Source: Clostridiaceae bacterium | GTDB taxonomy: Bacteria > Bacillota > Clostridia > DSM-8532 | Assembly: GCA_012842645.1 (NCBI GenBank) | Contig: DUSJ01000208.1 | Span: 1 to 5,021 of the forward strand | DNA length: 5,021 bases | Reading direction: 5' to 3' | Shown: positions 1 through 5,021 of the stretch, piece by piece | Position numbering within the stretch: the first letter of the stretch is position 1 | Layout: every line of letters begins with the position of its first letter | The notes under the pieces: model-generated | Told to the model about the DNA's origin: nothing | Seen by the model: only the letters and a program-made list of their open reading frames with translations | Databases searched by the model: none | Position numbers and translations under genes: made by a program

Positions 1-405
1 GAGGCCCTTTCAAGGAAAGTATGGCTGAAGAGCGGAGGATACCTTGTATTCGATTATACTGAAGCGCTTACGGTCATAGACGTTAACAGCGGGAAGTACA
101 CCGGGAAGAAAGACTTTGAAGAAACTGCCTTCAGCATAAACATGGAGGCGGCAGAAGCCATAGCACGACAGGTAAGGCTGAGGAACCTGAGCGGCATCAT
201 AATAATCGACTTCATCGATATGAAGCATAAAGAGCACAGGGAGCAGGTTGTCCGGGCCCTGAAAAACCATGTCAAACCCGACAGGATCAAGACGGTGGTT
301 TTAGGCATGACACAGCTCGGACTGGTGGAGATGACAAGGAAAAAGGTCAAAAACCCGCTCCATATGACAGTCAAAGACAGCCTTGCATCCTGGATTTCAT
401 TCTGA
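1..405 (+). CDS. rng: Ribonuclease E/G family protein, C-terminal part (5' end outside the window)
   Basis: The visible 134 residues are the end of the catalytic DNase I-like subdomain of an RNase E/G endoribonuclease, which cuts single-stranded RNA in rRNA maturation and mRNA decay. The reading frame is open from the first base. GGYLVFDYTEALTVIDVNSG (about residues 12-31) carries the Asp equivalent to E. coli RNase E D303, and IIIIDFIDM (66-74) carries the equivalent of D346; these two bind the catalytic Mg2+. LGMTQLGLVEMTRKK (101-115) is the usual end of the catalytic core. In E. coli-type enzymes the next element is a CPxC zinc-link that joins subunits. Here the protein stops about 20 residues after TRKK with the tail HMTVKDSLASWISF and no cysteine, and neither other frame supplies a CPxC motif nearby. 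The family call is secure; choosing rng rather than rne is conventional for a Bacillota enzyme. There is no clear terminator before the next gene. Confidence 0.93.
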   Translation, partial: EALSRKVWLKSGGYLVFDYTEALTVIDVNSGKYTGKKDFEETAFSINMEAAEAIARQVRLRNLSGIIIIDFIDMKHKEHREQVVRALKNHVKPDRIKTVVLGMTQLGLVEMTRKKVKNPLHMTVKDSLASWISF

Positions 406-452
406 AGCAGGTGACCGAAGAACCCGCAGGCCGATTATTAATCATAAGGATT

Positions 453-456
453 GGAG
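453..456 (+). promoter_or_regulatory. Ribosome binding site fixing the start of the GntR gene
   Basis: GGAG sits 8 nt before the ATG at 465, and AAGGA lies just upstream at 446-450. The alternative in-frame GTG at 411 has no comparable Shine-Dalgarno sequence and would add 18 residues that NagR-type proteins lack. The ATG at 465 is therefore preferred. Confidence 0.7.
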
Positions 457-464
457 ATAAACGC

Positions 465-1190
465 ATGGTACTTGACAAAAACGGTCCGATACCCGTTTAC
501 AGCCAACTTAAAGCAATAATACAGAACAGGATACAAAGCGGGGAATATGCGGAGGGAGAACTGATACCCTCGGAAAGGGATCTGGCAAAGGATTTCGGCA
601 TAAGCAGGATGACGGTGCGCCAGGCTTTAAACCAGATGGTCGCCGAAGGCATGCTGGTCAGGGAAAGAGGCAAGGGAACCTTTGTATCCAGGCAAAAGCT
701 CCAGCAGAGGAATATCAGCAGCTTTTCGGAGACTGTCCGGGCAAAGGGCATGGTCCCTTCCACCAAAGTGCTGTATTTCAAAAAAGAGCGGGCGGGCGAA
801 GAGATGGCCGATATCCTTGGCATGTCGAAGGATGCGCAGGTCTATGCGTTTAAGCGGCTAAGATTCGCCGACGGGATACCTGTGGGGCTGGAACAGGTCT
901 ATATTCCTGTATACCTGTGTCCCGACCTGGAAAGCTACCAGCTTGAGGCATCGTTATACCAGATTTTAAGTGACAAGTATGGTTTGAAAATAGACTATAT
1001 GGATAACATCATAGAGGCATCGGCTGCCACGGCCGAAGAGAGAAAGCTTCTCAATATCAGCTCTTCCGTACCGGTCCTGAGGATTACCGGGGTAAGCTAC
1101 ATATCAGGCGGGCGTAAGTTCTCATACGAGAAGGATATTTACAGGGGAGACCAGTACTCCTACAATGTCCGCATTTTCCTTCAAAAGTGA
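465..1190 (+). CDS. GntR family transcriptional repressor, HutC/UTRA subfamily (NagR/YvoA/DasR-like)
   Basis: This is a 241-residue DNA-binding regulator that probably represses the downstream amino-sugar operon. Residues 1-76 form the GntR winged helix: PIPVYSQLKAII (8-19), then PSERDLAKDFGISRMTVRQALNQM (35-58) as the helix-turn-helix, then the wing RGKGTFVS (68-75). Residues from about 85 to the end form the UTRA effector domain, with ISSFSETVRAKGMVPSTKV (84-102), EASAATAEERKLL (184-196) and a C-terminal YRGDQYSYNV (226-235). These match the layout of B. subtilis NagR (YvoA), which binds glucosamine-6-P or GlcNAc-6-P. The length is typical for the family (about 240). The start at 465 is chosen for its ribosome binding site; a GTG at 411 is the alternative. 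A DasR/NagR-like palindrome lies 60 bp past its stop, in front of the SIS gene, and is the likely target. No such site is visible before this gene, so autoregulation is not evident. The effector is inferred from homology and neighbours. Confidence 0.93.
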   Translation: MVLDKNGPIPVYSQLKAIIQNRIQSGEYAEGELIPSERDLAKDFGISRMTVRQALNQMVAEGMLVRERGKGTFVSRQKLQQRNISSFSETVRAKGMVPSTKVLYFKKERAGEEMADILGMSKDAQVYAFKRLRFADGIPVGLEQVYIPVYLCPDLESYQLEASLYQILSDKYGLKIDYMDNIIEASAATAEERKLLNISSSVPVLRITGVSYISGGRKFSYEKDIYRGDQYSYNVRIFLQK

Positions 1191-1198
1191 TTACCGAA

Positions 1199-1225
1199 AA
1201 GTCAGAAATTGACTTGCCTTTTTTT
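1199..1225 (+). terminator. Weak intrinsic terminator after the GntR gene
   Basis: AAGTCA (1199-1204) pairs with TGACTT (1210-1215) around the 5-nt spacer GAAAT, where a G-U pair may shorten the loop to three. GCC and then seven T residues (1219-1225) follow. The stem is short and AT-rich, so termination may be partial. Its right arm overlaps the putative -35 of the next promoter. Confidence 0.5.
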
Positions 1226-1242
1226 CGTATAAATATTATATT
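1209..1242 (+). promoter_or_regulatory. Putative sigma-A promoter of the SIS/kinase/deacetylase operon
   Basis: An AT-rich stretch just before the operator fits a housekeeping promoter in two ways: TTGACT (1209-1214) with TATTAT (1234-1239) at a long 19-bp spacing, or TTGCCT (1214-1219) with TATATT (1237-1242) at 17 bp. Either places the transcription start near 1246-1250, immediately before the palindrome. The exact hexamers are uncertain; a promoter here is well supported by position. Confidence 0.55.
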
Positions 1243-1250
1243 GGTTATGG

Positions 1251-1266
1251 AGTGGTATAGACCACT
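1251..1266 (+). promoter_or_regulatory. DasR/NagR-type GntR operator palindrome
   Basis: AGTGGT-ATAG-ACCACT is a perfect 6-bp inverted repeat with a 4-bp centre. It closely matches the TGGTCTAGACCA core known for DasR/NagR (HutC-subfamily GntR) operators, differing by one base in the centre. It lies just downstream of the putative -10 and 28 bp upstream of the SIS gene ATG. A repressor bound here would block transcription at or just after the start. The neighbouring GntR protein has the matching subfamily architecture, so it is the probable ligand of the site. Confidence 0.82.
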
Positions 1267-1293
1267 TAAAGAGGAACATAAGGAGATGTAATC

Positions 1294-2331
1294 ATGACTC
1301 ATATGTGGCAGGAAATCCTGCAGGAGCCAAAAGTAATTGAAAGTTGCCTTTCACTGAATCAAAAAACCATCAGCGCCATCACAGCGCGTCTTGAAGAAAA
1401 ACCTGTCAGCAATGTCATCATAGCCGCAAGAGGCACTTCCGATCACGCAGGCGTTTACGGAAAATACCTGATCGAGGTCAAAAAGGGAATTCCGGTAGCG
1501 CTGGCTGCCCCTTCGGTGTTTACTCTATACGGGAAAAACGTAAACATGGCCGACAGCCTGGTTATCGCCATTTCCCAGTCGGGACAGGCCGCCGATGCCC
1601 TTGAGGTCATCAAGTCTGCCAGGAAACAGGGCGCGGCTACTGTCGCGATAACGAATACCGAGGATTCGCCCCTGGCGATGATGGCCGAATTCCATCTCTT
1701 CTGCGGAGCGGGAAAAGAGCAAAGCGTGGCCGCGACAAAAACCTTCATGGCGCAAATCTATCTCCTGGCCCAGCTTGTTGCCGCATGGTGCGGGGATGAA
1801 GGCTTTAAAAAAGATCTTGCCCAAATCCCGTCGCTGTTGATAAAGACACTTGAATCGGCAGACCAGATCAAAAATGTGGTAAACTACTATCTTTTCATGG
1901 AAGAATGTTTCATCCTCGCAAGAGGGATGAATTATCCCATAGCCCTGGAGGCTGCCCTGAAGATACAGGAAACCAGTTATGTCCGTGCAAAAGGGTATGC
2001 GACTTCCGATTTCCACCACGGCCCGTTTGCCATGGTCGGCGAGAATATGCCGGTCATAGTATATGCGCCCAGGGGGGAAAGCCTTAAGGACAACAGGGAA
2101 ATACTTGAGAAGCTAAGAAAGGCAGGCGCTGATATCCTTGTCGTTTCCAATGATCCTGAAACGCTTGCCATGGGGGACCGTTCGATCAGGATATGCGACG
2201 TGGAGAATGATCTTATCACTCCGTTTGTCAACGCCATGGTAGCCCAGATATTCGCATGCAATCTTTCAGTTCTGAAAGGACTTAATCCAGACGCTCCGAG
2301 AGGGTTGTCAAAAGTAACATATACCAGGTGA
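1294..2331 (+). CDS. Double-SIS-domain amino-sugar phosphate deaminase/isomerase (GlmS C-terminal/type II NagB-like)
   Basis: This 345-residue cytoplasmic protein has two SIS sugar-phosphate-binding domains (about 30-165 and 195-330) and resembles the isomerase half of GlmS without the glutaminase domain. Domain one has ARGTSDHAG (45-53), ISQSGQAADALEVIK (93-107) and SVAATKTF (144-151), equivalent to the GlmS motifs GTSYHAG, ISQSGETADT and GVASTKAF. Domain two has LEAALKIQETSY (218-229) and FHHGP (240-244), placing E226 at GlmS E488 and H242 at GlmS H504. The C-terminal GLSKVTYT supplies K340 at the position of GlmS K603. The catalytic set is therefore intact. Without a glutaminase domain the likely reaction is glucosamine-6-P (or a related aldosamine-phosphate) to a ketose phosphate plus ammonia, as in type II NagB and archaeal GlmD. 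AgaS- or FrlB-like specificity remains possible. The start has TAAGGAG 8 nt upstream. It is the first gene of the operon, directly behind the GntR operator. Confidence 0.9.
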   Translation: MTHMWQEILQEPKVIESCLSLNQKTISAITARLEEKPVSNVIIAARGTSDHAGVYGKYLIEVKKGIPVALAAPSVFTLYGKNVNMADSLVIAISQSGQAADALEVIKSARKQGAATVAITNTEDSPLAMMAEFHLFCGAGKEQSVAATKTFMAQIYLLAQLVAAWCGDEGFKKDLAQIPSLLIKTLESADQIKNVVNYYLFMEECFILARGMNYPIALEAALKIQETSYVRAKGYATSDFHHGPFAMVGENMPVIVYAPRGESLKDNREILEKLRKAGADILVVSNDPETLAMGDRSIRICDVENDLITPFVNAMVAQIFACNLSVLKGLNPDAPRGLSKVTYTR

Positions 2332-2343
2332 CGGTGATTGATT

Positions 2344-3741
2344 ATGAAAAAGCCATTTAACTTTGATTTGAAAATCAAGCCTGTTTGCGATCCTGATTTT
2401 TATCCTGCCGCGCTTTTCAACAGGGCATTCCTTGAAGCGGTTGAAAAGTCGGGGACAGGGGTGCCTGTGGCAATAGGCATAGAAAGGAACGACGGGCTGA
2501 TCTCGGTCTTCAGAACGAAGGTGTTCCGCGAAAGCAGCCTGGACGCCGACAAGAACATACTTTATATCGAACGCCTGGTAAAGTCGCTTATGTGGATAAA
2601 GGGCGGCTTCAGGATAATTTTCGGAGGGCCCGGTTATCTGGGCGAATACCTGAAAAAAGCCTATGCCCCCGGCGGGCTGCGCGAGTTCGATGCCGGGTTC
2701 ATGGCAAGAGTCTATGACAGGCCCTTCGAAGTGATCATCACCGATTATGACAAGGTCCCTGCCGAGAATGAAAAACCTGTGCCTGCAGGCGGCCATATGG
2801 ACGGATGCAGGATCGGCTTCGATGCGGGCGGAAGCGACAGGAAGGTATCCGCCGTAATAGACGGAAAGGCCGTATACAGCGAGGAAGTAGTCTGGCATCC
2901 CAAGACAAACAGCGATCCTGATTACCACTACGAAGGGATCGTGACGGCATTCAAAACAGCCGCTTCCCATATGCCCAGGGTGGATGCCATAGGCGTAAGC
3001 TCGGCAGGAATTTATGTAAACAACGAAGTAAAGGTTGCGTCCCTTTTCCTGAAAGTTCCCAATGAACTGTTTAAGGAAAAGGTGAGAGATATCTATATCA
3101 GGGCTGCCAAAGAAATTGGAGACGTTCCCCTGGTGGTAGCCAACGACGGCGACGTGACAGCCCTGGCCGGAGCAATGGACCTGAACAGCGGCAACGTGCT
3201 CGGAATAGCCATGGGAACCAGCGAAGCGGGCGGATACGTGGATAAGGACGGATATATAACCGGCTGGCTCAACGAACTGGCTTTCGCGCCTGTCGATTAC
3301 AATCCCGATTCCATGAGGGACGAATGGTCGGGAGACTATGGCTGCGGCGTCAAGTATTTTTCCCAGGACGCAGTGATCAAGCTGGCCCCGAGGGCAGGGA
3401 TCGAGCTTGATGAAAACCTGATCCCCGCCGAGAAGCTCAAGGTAGTGCAGAATCTCAACGAGCAGGGAGACGAAAGGGCAGCAGGCATCTTCCGATCCAT
3501 AGGCTGCTATCTTGGCTATACCCTGGCCCATTACGCAAGCTTCTATGACATAAAGCATGTGCTTGTCTTAGGCCGCGTGACGTCGGGCAAAGGCGGCACC
3601 CAGATAGTAGAAACAGCGAAACAGGTATTGAAGGAAGAGTTCCCCGAACTTGCCGAAAAGATAAGCCTGGAGCTTCCCGACGAGTCTAACCGCCGCGTCG
3701 GTCAGTCCATCGCTGCCGCCAGCCTTCCCAAACTCAAATGA
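2344..3741 (+). CDS. ROK-like (ASKHA fold) sugar kinase homologue with a long N-terminal extension
   Basis: This protein of 465 residues is longer than an ordinary ROK kinase (about 290-320). Numbering here counts from a TTG two codons upstream (2338). The kinase-like part starts near residue 157: IGFDAGGSDRK (159-169) resembles the phosphate-1 loop, IGVSSAGIYVNNEV (218-231) the ROK sugar-binding region, VANDGDVTALAGA (267-279) holds the likely catalytic Asp of the ROK NDxN-type motif, and GIAMGTSEAGGYV (289-301) is phosphate-2. At the ROK zinc site (normally GCGxxGCLE) it reads GCGVKYFSQD (335-344), so most zinc cysteines are gone. Residues 1-155 match nothing I recognise, but contain a GGPGYLGEYL turn (96-105). 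The gene begins 12 nt after the SIS stop. GGTGA at 2333-2337 suits the ATG at 2344, while AGGTGA at 2326-2331 suits the TTG at 2338, so the start is uncertain by two codons. The likely role is phosphorylating an amino sugar in the cytoplasm, inferred from fold and neighbours. A non-catalytic or sensing role is possible. Confidence 0.78.
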   Translation: MKKPFNFDLKIKPVCDPDFYPAALFNRAFLEAVEKSGTGVPVAIGIERNDGLISVFRTKVFRESSLDADKNILYIERLVKSLMWIKGGFRIIFGGPGYLGEYLKKAYAPGGLREFDAGFMARVYDRPFEVIITDYDKVPAENEKPVPAGGHMDGCRIGFDAGGSDRKVSAVIDGKAVYSEEVVWHPKTNSDPDYHYEGIVTAFKTAASHMPRVDAIGVSSAGIYVNNEVKVASLFLKVPNELFKEKVRDIYIRAAKEIGDVPLVVANDGDVTALAGAMDLNSGNVLGIAMGTSEAGGYVDKDGYITGWLNELAFAPVDYNPDSMRDEWSGDYGCGVKYFSQDAVIKLAPRAGIELDENLIPAEKLKVVQNLNEQGDERAAGIFRSIGCYLGYTLAHYASFYDIKHVLVLGRVTSGKGGTQIVETAKQVLKEEFPELAEKISLELPDESNRRVGQSIAAASLPKLK

Positions 3742-3775
3742 GTGAAGGAGACGTACACTTTTACTCATTTTGAGT
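3732..3775 (+). repeat. Long imperfect hairpin spanning the kinase stop codon
   Basis: The left arm 3732-3748 (ACTCAAATGAGTGAAGG) pairs with 3758-3775 to give about 17 base pairs. There are two G-U pairs, one bulged T at 3768 and a 9-nt apical region (3749-3757). Each arm also contains its own small inverted repeat: ACTCA-AA-TGAGT at 3732-3743 and TACTCA-TTT-TGAGTA at 3762-3776. The stop TGA (3739-3741) lies inside the stem. No T-run follows on either strand, so it is not a standard terminator. It may be an RNA-processing or mRNA-stability element between the kinase and deacetylase genes, or a cruciform or protein-binding site. Confidence 0.6.
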
Positions 3776-3833
3776 ATGGGGGACAGGTAGCTCAAACGTC
3801 GTTAAAGGGCGAACAACCAATTCTATATATTAT

Positions 3834-3838
3834 AGGAG
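3834..3838 (+). promoter_or_regulatory. Ribosome binding site fixing the deacetylase start
   Basis: AGGAG lies 8 nt before the ATG at 3847. The frame stays open upstream to a GTG at 3742, but that codon has no good Shine-Dalgarno sequence and would start inside the hairpin. The added 35 residues do not resemble the PIG-L family. Confidence 0.8.
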
Positions 3839-3846
3839 ATGATCAT

Positions 3847-4695
3847 ATGAAACTTAAGAAACAGGGGGCTGAAATATTTATCCCGGACAACGCCGATGCG
3901 GAAACTGCCCTGAAAAGAACGACACATATGGCAATATCTGCGCACCAGGACGACATTGAAATAATGGCTTACCATGGAATCGTAAACTGCTTCGGAAGGA
4001 ACGACAAATGGTTCTTCGGAGTGGTGGTGACAGACGGGGCCGGAAGCCCGAGGGACGATATCTATAAGGATTACACCGACGAAGACATGAAGGCTGTCAG
4101 GAAGACAGAACAGAAAAAAGCTGCCTATGTGGGCGAGTATTCCGGGGTCGCAATGCTGTATTATTCCAGCAGCGAGGTCAAGAACCCGGACAACAGGGAT
4201 GTGGTGGAAGAGCTCGCCGAGATCATCAGGAAAGCCCAGCCGGAAGTGCTGTACACCCACAACCTGGCCGACAAGCATGACACCCATGTGGCTGTGGCCA
4301 CAAAGGTCATAAAAGCGGTAAGAAGCCTGCCGAAGGAACTTCGGCCCCAAAAGATAATCGGCTGCGAGGTATGGCGCGGCCTGGACTGGCTGAATGATGA
4401 CCAAAAGGTCCTGATGGACGTTTCAGCCCACCAGAATATCGCGGCCGCAGTTTTGGCTGTCCATGATTCACAGATCTGCGGCGGCAAGCGCTACGACCTT
4501 GCAAACCAGGGCAGGAGGCTTGCCAACGCGACCTTCTCGGAATCCCACGGCGTAGACAAGTACGAAGCCCTTAGCTATGGCATGGACCTGACGCCCCTGG
4601 CCGAGGACGACAGCCTTGACATAGTCAAATATGTGACAGGTTATATAGACGATTTCAGGAAGAATGTCGAAGAGAAGATCGGAAAACTGCTTTAA
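3847..4695 (+). CDS. PIG-L family zinc-dependent N-acetyl-sugar deacetylase
   Basis: This 282-residue protein is of typical length for the LmbE/PIG-L family, which hydrolyses the N-acetyl group of GlcNAc-containing substrates. The N-terminal motif AHQDDIEIMA (32-41) corresponds to AHPDDE. H33 and D36 are expected zinc ligands and D35 the catalytic base. The third ligand is H147 in THNLADKHDTHVAV (137-150), the family's HxxxDHxxH region. VVTDGAGSPRDD (60-71) is the usual loop after strand 2. There is no signal peptide or membrane segment, so it acts in the cytoplasm on an imported sugar. The start is fixed by AGGAG at 3834-3838. It lies 105 bp after the kinase gene, across a long hairpin, and is followed by a strong terminator, so it appears to be the last gene of the operon. 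The likely substrate is a free N-acetylhexosamine or a short oligosaccharide, by context. Relatives act on GlcNAc-PI, mycothiol precursors, bacillithiol precursors or diacetylchitobiose, and the motifs alone do not separate these. BshB-type proteins are shorter (about 235 residues), which makes that option less likely. Confidence 0.9.
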   Translation: MKLKKQGAEIFIPDNADAETALKRTTHMAISAHQDDIEIMAYHGIVNCFGRNDKWFFGVVVTDGAGSPRDDIYKDYTDEDMKAVRKTEQKKAAYVGEYSGVAMLYYSSSEVKNPDNRDVVEELAEIIRKAQPEVLYTHNLADKHDTHVAVATKVIKAVRSLPKELRPQKIIGCEVWRGLDWLNDDQKVLMDVSAHQNIAAAVLAVHDSQICGGKRYDLANQGRRLANATFSESHGVDKYEALSYGMDLTPLAEDDSLDIVKYVTGYIDDFRKNVEEKIGKLL

Positions 4696-4707
4696 GCAGC
4701 CTGAATC

Positions 4708-4741
4708 AAACGGGGGAGAGCAAAACTGCTCTCCCTTGTTT
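4708..4741 (+). terminator. Strong intrinsic terminator of the operon
   Basis: GGGAGAGCA (4714-4722) pairs perfectly with TGCTCTCCC (4727-4735) around the loop AAAC. The stem extends through two G-U pairs and AAAC/GTTT to 15 bp. The 3' side is T-rich (TTGTTT). It starts 12 nt after the deacetylase stop. The stem also reads on the - strand and could stop galE transcripts, though the T-tract there is poor. Confidence 0.88.
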
Positions 4742-4890
4742 GCTGTCATGGATTCAATTCAGATTGTAGGGTATCTTTATCGATGTATAATACAACTTAG
4801 GGAAACGATATTATGGCACTGTCAGGATATGTTCCTGCTCATGCCTCCCAGGATATAGCCGGGGTAAAACATATCAGTACTCACAGTCTT
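4742..4890. other. Intergenic gap between convergent genes
   Basis: No gene is apparent on either strand between the operon terminator and the end of galE. A perfect TATAAT at 4786-4791 on the + strand has only a weak -35 partner (TTGTAG, 4764-4769, 16-bp spacing) and no gene downstream in that direction. No clear dedicated terminator for galE is visible. Confidence 0.5.
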
Positions 4891-5021
4891 CTAATCCCCG
4901 TAGCCGTCAGGGTTGTTCTTCTGCCATCTCCAGGAGTCCTCGCACATCTCCTGGAGATCTTTTTCTGCGACCCAGCCAAGCTCTTCCTTCGCTTTGGTCG
5001 GGTCGGCGTAACAGGTGGCGA
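4891..5021 (-). CDS. galE: UDP-glucose 4-epimerase, C-terminal end (rest outside the window)
   Basis: Reading the - strand from 5019 down to the TAG stop at 4891-4893 gives 42 residues: [16 protein letters not shown] (1-16), then [17 protein letters not shown] (17-33) and NNPDGYGD (35-42). The [13 protein letters not shown] segment and the WRWQxxNPxGY ending are the standard C-terminus of GalE, the NAD-dependent SDR-family enzyme that interconverts UDP-glucose and UDP-galactose (some members also UDP-GlcNAc and UDP-GalNAc). The gene runs towards the amino-sugar operon, so it is convergent and not co-transcribed. A functional link through UDP-HexNAc is possible but not shown. Confidence 0.93.
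   Translation of the reverse strand, partial: ATCYADPTKAKEELGWVAEKDLQEMCEDSWRWQKNNPDGYGD

Noticed and set aside
411..464. Upstream GTG start for the GntR gene
   Set aside because: It lacks a ribosome binding site and adds residues ahead of the PIPVYSQ motif that usually lies within about 10 residues of the start in NagR-type proteins.
2308..3558. 416-codon open frame on the - strand opposite the kinase gene
   Set aside because: It is fully antisense to a gene with clear ROK-like motifs and good operon context. Its translation shows no recognisable domain and is rich in Cys, His and Gly as typical of a shadow frame.
3802..3833. Internal promoter (TTAAAG with TATATT) before the deacetylase gene
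   Set aside because: The -35 is weak, and the implied transcription start would fall at the end of the ribosome binding site, leaving no usable leader.
3823..4404. 193-codon open frame on the - strand opposite the PIG-L gene
   Set aside because: It is antisense to an intact deacetylase with all zinc ligands, and has no recognisable domain.
4764..4791. TTGTAG / TATAAT promoter-like pair on the + strand
   Set aside because: The -35 match is poor and only the convergent galE end lies downstream. An antisense RNA is possible but unsupported.
4823..4856. Two copies of CAGGATAT 26 bp apart, and the small palindrome CAGGATATGTTCCTG
   Set aside because: They are short enough to arise by chance in 150 bp and show no array structure or link to a gene.
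4664..4858. Short + strand open frame running through the terminator
   Set aside because: It overlaps the end of the deacetylase gene and translates the terminator hairpin; there is no convincing ribosome binding site or domain.

Overview
The window looks like the chromosome of a mid-GC Bacillota, most likely a member of the Clostridia. This rests on strong AGGAG-type ribosome binding sites about 8 nt before starts, a NagR/YvoA-like GntR regulator, an RNase E/G homologue of clostridial type, and a GalE tail of a kind common in Clostridia. That is a judgement from protein style; no search was run.

Layout: (1) positions 1-405 hold the 3' end of an RNase E/G gene on the + strand. (2) A HutC/UTRA-type GntR repressor gene follows at 465-1190 and ends in a weak intrinsic terminator (1199-1225). 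(3) The short gap after it holds a promoter and a perfect 16-bp palindrome, AGTGGTATAGACCACT (1251-1266), which closely resembles the DasR/NagR operator. (4) This controls an apparent three-gene unit on the + strand: a double-SIS-domain protein resembling the GlmS isomerase domain and type II glucosamine-6-phosphate deaminases (1294-2331), an unusual ROK-like sugar kinase homologue with a roughly 155-residue N-terminal extension (2344-3741), and a PIG-L-family zinc-dependent deacetylase (3847-4695). A long imperfect hairpin lies between the last two. (5) A strong intrinsic terminator (4708-4741) closes the unit. (6) The 3' end of galE enters from the right on the - strand (4891-5021).

The central genes suggest an amino-sugar catabolic operon. 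The PIG-L enzyme would remove the acetyl group from a free N-acetylated sugar or small oligosaccharide, the ROK-like protein would phosphorylate the amino sugar, and the SIS protein would deaminate or isomerise the amino-sugar phosphate into glycolysis. The repressor would sense an amino-sugar phosphate. This deacetylate-first order recalls the archaeal chitin route (Dac plus GlmD) and differs from the classical NagA/NagB route. No transporter, glycosidase, NagA or NagB is visible here, so the substrate remains an inference.
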